From contig JAEWFG010000144.1 in assembly GCA_023388935.1 (NCBI GenBank), positions 1 to 35,671 of the forward strand: 35,671 nt of DNA, in the 5' to 3' direction. Made by a program: the position numbers and the translations under genes. The notes beneath the pieces were generated by a model. That model was not told the DNA's origin and made no database searches. It saw nothing but the letters and a program-made list of their open reading frames with translations. How positions within the stretch are numbered: position 1 is the stretch's first letter; each line of letters opens with the position of its first letter. Origin of the DNA: Pseudomonadota bacterium (GTDB taxonomy: Bacteria > Pseudomonadota > Alphaproteobacteria > Rhizobiales > Xanthobacteraceae). Of this stretch, positions 31,858-35,671 are shown piece after piece.

Positions 31858-32723
31858 AGCGCCCCCTGACGCGGATCGGTGAGCGCCCGCAAGGTATCGC
31901 CGACCAGGTTGAAGGCCAGCACGGTCAGGAACAGCGCCGTCGCCGGCAGGAAGGCGAGCCGCGGCGCGACATCGAGGCTGTCCCGCCCCTCGCCGATCAT
32001 GCTGCCCCAGCTCGCCATCGGCGGCGGCACGCCGAGACCGAGGAAGGACAGCGCGCCCTCCACCACGATGGTGACGGCGACGCCGAGCAGGAAGAAGGCC
32101 AGCAGCGGCAGGATCGCGTTCGGCAGCAGCTCGCGCAGCAGGATGCGCGCATGGCTGGCACCGAGCGCTTCGGCTGCGATGACGAACTCGCGCCGCGCCA
32201 GCGTCAGCGTCGCCGCGCGCGCCACGCGCATGAAGGCGGGAATGCCGAGCACGCCGAGGATCAATGTGAGATTGGGAATGGACTGGCCGAGATAGGCAGT
32301 TACGGCAAGCGCGAAGATCAGCGGTGGAAAGGCGAGCAGCACATCCATGCTGCCGACCACCAGCGTCTCAAACCGGCCACGGAAATAACCGGCGAGCAGA
32401 CCGAGCGCGCCGCCGATGCCGAGACCGATCATCGGTGCGATCAGCCCCACCGTTAGCGAAACGCGCGCGCCAAAGACCAGGCGGGCGAGCTCGTCGCGGC
32501 CGAGCCCGTCGGTGCCGAGCCAGTGCTCCCCAGAGAACGCAGCGCGGCGCTCCAGCATGTCCATGTCTAGAGGGTTCTGCAGCGGCAGCAGCGGCGCGAG
32601 GATCGCGAGCGCAAGGACGATAGCGAGCCAGAGGCTCGCAATCCAGAAAAGTAGCCCGAGCCTGCGTTTGCGCCTGACTGGCGCCGATACCTCGTCCTGC
32701 ATCGAAAGCTCAAGCGTGGCCAT
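31854..32723 (-). CDS. ABC transporter permease, dipeptide/oligopeptide type (DppC/OppC-like)
   Basis: A 289-residue inner-membrane permease with an N-terminal cytoplasmic tail rich in Arg and Lys, a first membrane segment (LFWIASLWLAIVLALAILAP) and a periplasmic loop (GTDGLGRDELARLV, a typical DppC motif). Five further segments follow. The EAA loop that docks the ATPases is present (EALGASHARILLRELLPN). The start at 32723 overlaps the end of the upstream permease gene by 14 bases and has GAGG at 7 bases. The frame is open further upstream to 32750 with no better site. Confidence 0.94.
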   Translation of the reverse strand: MATLELSMQDEVSAPVRRKRRLGLLFWIASLWLAIVLALAILAPLLPLQNPLDMDMLERRAAFSGEHWLGTDGLGRDELARLVFGARVSLTVGLIAPMIGLGIGGALGLLAGYFRGRFETLVVGSMDVLLAFPPLIFALAVTAYLGQSIPNLTLILGVLGIPAFMRVARAATLTLARREFVIAAEALGASHARILLRELLPNAILPLLAFFLLGVAVTIVVEGALSFLGLGVPPPMASWGSMIGEGRDSLDVAPRLAFLPATALFLTVLAFNLVGDTLRALTDPRQGAL

Positions 32724-33660
32724 GGCGGATCCTCGGATCAAGCACGGCATAGAGCATGTCGACGATGAAGTTCACGATGACGAAGCCGCAGGCGACCAGC
32801 AGGACCACGCCCTGGAGGATGACGAGGTCGCGGGTGTAGATCGCGCCGACCAGCAGCCGGCCGATGCCCGGCAGCGCGAAGATCGATTCCACGATCAGCG
32901 TGCCGCCGAGCAGCCGGCCGATATTGATGCCTGTCACTGTCACCAGCGTCAGCGACGAAGGTTTCAGCGCATGCACGAACAGGATGCGCGAAGGCTTCAG
33001 GCCCTTGGCCTTAGCGAGCGCGATGTAATCTTCCTGCAAGGTCGCGATCATGTCGGAGCGCAGCACCCGCATGATGCCCGGCCATTCGGCCAGTGCCAGC
33101 GTCAGCGCCGGCAGCACGAAGAAGCGCAAGTTCGCGAGCGGCTCCTCGGTGAACGGCACGTAGCCGGTCGCCGGCAGCCAGTGCAGCTCGACCGCGAACA
33201 AATAGATCAGCAGGATCGCCACCAGAAAGGACGGCATCGACAGCATCGCAAAAGCGCTGCCGGTCATGAAGCGGTCGAACGCGCCGCCGGCGCGCGCGGC
33301 GCAGGCGATAGCGACGGGAACGCCGATCAGGAGGCCGATGAATTCGGCCATCAGCATCAACTGGAGCGAGACCGGAAAGCGCTCCGAGACCGCCTGCAGC
33401 ACCGTTTGCCCGGTGCGGAACGAACGGCCGAGATCGCCCTGGAGCACGTGCCCGAGCCAGCTCAGGTAACGCCACCACAACGGCTGATCGAGCCCCATCT
33501 CATGGCGGAGCGCCGCGACATTCTCGGGCGTCGCCTGATCGCCGAGGATGACGAAAGCGAGATCGCCAGGGAGCAGCGAGGCGATCAGGAAGGTGAGCAG
33601 CGAGACGGCAAGCAGAACCGGCAGCATGCCAAGCAATCGCCGCACGACGAGGATCAGCAT
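32710..33660 (-). CDS. ABC transporter permease, dipeptide/oligopeptide type (DppB/OppB-like)
   Basis: A 316-residue inner-membrane permease. Typical DppB features are an N-terminal membrane segment (LLGMLPVLLAVSLLTFLIA), the loop ATPENVAALRHEMGLDQPLW, GDLGRSFRTGQ, and the EAA loop ALAKAKGLKPSRILFVHALK. It ends in VDMLYAVLDPRIRHGHA. Six membrane segments are expected. It starts 7 bases after the substrate-binding protein gene and overlaps the next permease by 14 bases, as expected for a tightly made complex. Confidence 0.95.
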   Translation of the reverse strand: MLILVVRRLLGMLPVLLAVSLLTFLIASLLPGDLAFVILGDQATPENVAALRHEMGLDQPLWWRYLSWLGHVLQGDLGRSFRTGQTVLQAVSERFPVSLQLMLMAEFIGLLIGVPVAIACAARAGGAFDRFMTGSAFAMLSMPSFLVAILLIYLFAVELHWLPATGYVPFTEEPLANLRFFVLPALTLALAEWPGIMRVLRSDMIATLQEDYIALAKAKGLKPSRILFVHALKPSSLTLVTVTGINIGRLLGGTLIVESIFALPGIGRLLVGAIYTRDLVILQGVVLLVACGFVIVNFIVDMLYAVLDPRIRHGHA

Positions 33661-33667
33661 CGCGCGG

Positions 33668-35203
33668 TCATTCCAGCCAGGTAGTCGAGACGTCGATCAC
33701 GCCGTTGTAGATCTTCGGAAAGCCCTTCAGCCTGGCGCTCGACAGCGCGTAATAGGTATTCTGGAAGGTCCAGAACCAGATCGCCTCCTTGTTGATCAGG
33801 CGGCTGATCGCGCAATAATCCTCGGTGCGTTGGCCGACATCGGCGGTGACGCGCGAATGGTCGAGCAACCGGTCGAGCTCCGGATCGGAGAATCCGGCGA
33901 GCGCGAGCGGGCTGCCGCTGCGGAAGTTCGCATACATCTGCGGATCCGGGTCGGCGAGATCGACGATGCGCCACGGCGTCAGCTGGAACTGGCGCGAGAA
34001 GGCGCGCGAGGGAATCGTCGCCTGGTCTACCTGGTCGATCTCCATATTGGCGCCGGCGCGCTTCCAGAATTGCTGGAGCACCTGGCCGATCATGCGGCCG
34101 CGCGGAGTCGCGGTCACCAGCATCTTGAACTCGACCGGCTTGCCGTAGTCCTTGAGCAGCACCTTGGCCTTTTCGAGGTCAAACGGCAGCGCGCCGTCGT
34201 CCTTGCACTTGACCCAGGAACCGTCGCCGTACGGATTGCTCGCGGGCCGGCTCAGACCGTTGCTGATCGCCTGCGACATCTTGGGACGGTCGATCGCCAT
34301 CACCAGCGCCTGGCGCACCCGGACGTCGTCGAACGGCGCCACCTTGGTGTTGAAAGCGTAGACCTGCGCGCCCGAGCCCTTGTAGGTGTGGACGGTCAGC
34401 TTGGGGTCCTTCTGCGCCTTGATGATGTTGTCGGCGTCGTTCTCGTCGTCCCAGATGATATCGGCCTCGCCCGATTGCAGGGACGCAAAGCGCGACTGCG
34501 CGTCGGGCAGCGGCTTCAGGATGATGCGGTCGAGATAGGGATGGCCCTTGTTCCAGTAATCCGGGTTCTTCTCCAAAACCATGCGATCGCCGGCGGTCCA
34601 GGACTTCAGGATGTAGGGGCCGGTGCCGACGGGATTGCGATTGTAGTCGTCGCCCTTCGTCTTCCAGGCCGTCGGCGAATGTACGACGTTGTTTTGGCTC
34701 TGGATGCTGATCACCGCCGGCAAATTCACGGCAGGGTCGGTGAGATTGTAGACAATGGTGTATTCGTCAGGTGCCAGCACCTCCTTGACGTTGGTGATGT
34801 AGAAGGCACAGCGGCACTTGTTGGCGGGATCCTTCTGCCGGTCAAAGTTTTCCTTGAAGGCCTGCGCATTGAACGGCGTGCCGTCGTGGAATTTCACACC
34901 CTGGCGCAGCTTGAAGGTCCAGCTCTTGTAGTCGTCGGAATGGGTCCAGGACACCGCGAGTTTGGGCGCGGCCTCGCCCTTGTCGTCGAGCGTGGTCAGT
35001 GTGTCAAAGATCGCGGCTGCGGCCGTGAAGGTCGAGGTGTCGTAGACTCCGACCTTGAGCGGATCGAAGCCTGGAATGTCGAGTTCCTGGCCGACGGTAA
35101 TGCTGCCGCCAGACTTCTGCGCTTGTGCCGGCGCGGCCAGCGCAAATGCCATGACAAGGAAAATAGGCGCAAGCCTGCGTGCTGCGTCTGCCGCGTTGGT
35201 CAT
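33668..35203 (-). CDS. ABC transporter substrate-binding protein, family 5 (peptide/nickel/opine type)
   Basis: A 511-residue periplasmic binding protein of the SBP family 5. The signal peptide is clear (basic DAARR, hydrophobic LAPIFLVMAFALAAP, cleavage after AQA before QKSGG). Family motifs are WTFKLRQGVKFHDGTPFNA near residue 95, GTGPYILKSW and DDVRVRQALVMAIDR. A CRC pair (NKCRCAFY) and one later cysteine (WVKCKDDG) might form a disulphide in the periplasm. Ligands for this family include di- and oligopeptides, nickel, opines and glutathione; I cannot tell which. The start at 35203 has GGGAGGAACC just before the ATG; the frame stays open to 35317 but without the ribosome site. First gene of the operon, 7 bases before the DppB-like gene. 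Confidence 0.95.
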   Translation of the reverse strand: MTNAADAARRLAPIFLVMAFALAAPAQAQKSGGSITVGQELDIPGFDPLKVGVYDTSTFTAAAAIFDTLTTLDDKGEAAPKLAVSWTHSDDYKSWTFKLRQGVKFHDGTPFNAQAFKENFDRQKDPANKCRCAFYITNVKEVLAPDEYTIVYNLTDPAVNLPAVISIQSQNNVVHSPTAWKTKGDDYNRNPVGTGPYILKSWTAGDRMVLEKNPDYWNKGHPYLDRIILKPLPDAQSRFASLQSGEADIIWDDENDADNIIKAQKDPKLTVHTYKGSGAQVYAFNTKVAPFDDVRVRQALVMAIDRPKMSQAISNGLSRPASNPYGDGSWVKCKDDGALPFDLEKAKVLLKDYGKPVEFKMLVTATPRGRMIGQVLQQFWKRAGANMEIDQVDQATIPSRAFSRQFQLTPWRIVDLADPDPQMYANFRSGSPLALAGFSDPELDRLLDHSRVTADVGQRTEDYCAISRLINKEAIWFWTFQNTYYALSSARLKGFPKIYNGVIDVSTTWLE

Positions 35204-35335
35204 GGTTCCTCCCGGGATCCCTCGTCCGATGTTTCGGATCGTTGAATGACTCGGAGTGAGATTGGCGACAAATGCTCGCCACGGCAAGAGGAACGCAAGA
35301 GAGATCAAATGCCGCACGCGTGCGGCGCAACGCGC
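35204..35335. other. Spacer between CoA-transferase and ABC operon
   Basis: This 132-base spacer should hold the promoter of the ABC importer operon if it is not read through from the CoA-transferase. A GCGGCGCAACGCGC-type stretch near 35320-35333 is GC-rich, but no convincing terminator or -35/-10 pair stands out. Confidence 0.4.
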
Positions 35336-35671
35336 TCAGTTCGTCGCGGCCGTTTTGCCTGGCGGAATTGGCGCATCGTTGACAAGGCCGATCTCCTCGC
35401 GCAGCGCATCTGTGTGCTCGCCGAGCACGGCCATCGTCTTGCCGGGCGTGGTGTCGGCACCCGACATCCGGAACGGCAAGTTGAGGACCTGGAAGGAGCC
35501 GCCTTCGTCCTCCACAGACGAGAGCGCCCGGCGATGCGCGAGTTGCGGGTCGGCCAGCGCCTCGGACACGGTGCGATAGGCCGAGGCCGGCACACCGGCA
35601 GCGCCGAGTGCGACGAGACACGCATCCGTCGTGAGCTGCCGTGACCAGGCTTCGACCCCGTCCATCATATC
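35336..35671 (-). CDS. Family III CoA-transferase (CaiB/BaiF), C-terminal part only
   Basis: The frame enters from the right edge and gives the last 111 residues. The features LGAAGVPASAYRTVSEALADPQLAHR, then FQVLNLPFRMSGA and LGEHTDALREEIGL are characteristic of the C-terminal end of formyl-CoA-transferase/CaiB-type enzymes, which move CoA between carboxylic acids. The catalytic Asp lies in the missing N-terminal part. It is on the same strand as the ABC importer and 132 bases upstream of it, so the importer could bring in the acid, or a compound yielding it. That link is only suggestive. Confidence 0.85.
   Translation of the reverse strand, partial: DMMDGVEAWSRQLTTDACLVALGAAGVPASAYRTVSEALADPQLAHRRALSSVEDEGGSFQVLNLPFRMSGADTTPGKTMAVLGEHTDALREEIGLVNDAPIPPGKTAATN

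Overview
The window looks like chromosome of an alphaproteobacterium, most likely Bradyrhizobium or a close relative. The evidence is high GC with GC-rich third codon positions, an operon whose gene order matches the narK-bjgb-flp-nasC nitrate-assimilation/nitric-oxide cluster described in Bradyrhizobium, and two families of dispersed palindromic repeats of the type found throughout Bradyrhizobium and Rhodopseudomonas genomes. This assignment is inferred from recall, not from a search. I see no rRNA, tRNA, CRISPR array, phage gene or complete insertion sequence.

Layout. 1-8.7 kb holds metabolic genes, nearly all on the minus strand: an aldehyde dehydrogenase cut by the window edge, a homodimeric 2-oxoacid dehydrogenase E1 divergent from an Lrp/AsnC regulator, a zinc alcohol dehydrogenase, an EamA exporter, an aldo/keto reductase and an SMP-30-type lactonase. 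9.0-15.3 kb is the nitrate operon, read leftward: narK, bjgb (haemoglobin), flp (flavoprotein), nasC (nitrate reductase). It is preceded by a good sigma-54 promoter, dyads placed like enhancer sites, and a structured leader. 15.3-17.7 kb has an intradiol dioxygenase divergent from a serine beta-lactamase-fold hydrolase. 17.7-22.5 kb has a SulP transporter, an HWE histidine kinase whose upstream DNA contains a small relic of a second beta-lactamase-like gene, and an enolase-superfamily enzyme. 22.5-24.3 kb has a secreted cupin, a CcdA-like membrane protein and a small hypothetical protein. 24.8-26.4 kb has an overlapping LysR-XRE regulator pair followed by a run of strong stem-loops. 26.6-29.8 kb has a crotonase-fold protein lacking both usual catalytic glutamates, an isopropylmalate-dehydrogenase-family protein with Phe at the catalytic Tyr position (bracketed by palindromic repeats), and a zinc alcohol dehydrogenase. 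29.9-35.7 kb is a complete five-gene peptide/nickel-type ABC importer operon and the 3' end of a family III CoA-transferase.

How the parts work together. The nitrate operon forms a unit: NarK moves nitrate and nitrite, NasC reduces nitrate with electrons probably delivered by Flp, and the haemoglobin removes nitric oxide formed as a side product. Nitrite reductase and the NasS/NasT regulators are not in the window. The ABC operon is built as substrate-binding protein, two permeases and two ATPases with overlapping or closely spaced genes. The other genes are scattered catabolic enzymes and regulators with no shared pathway I can prove. I found no wholly new multi-gene system. The best leads are the narK control region, the stem-loop cluster at 26.26-26.36 kb, the two adjacent enzymes with altered catalytic residues, and the gene relic before the histidine kinase.
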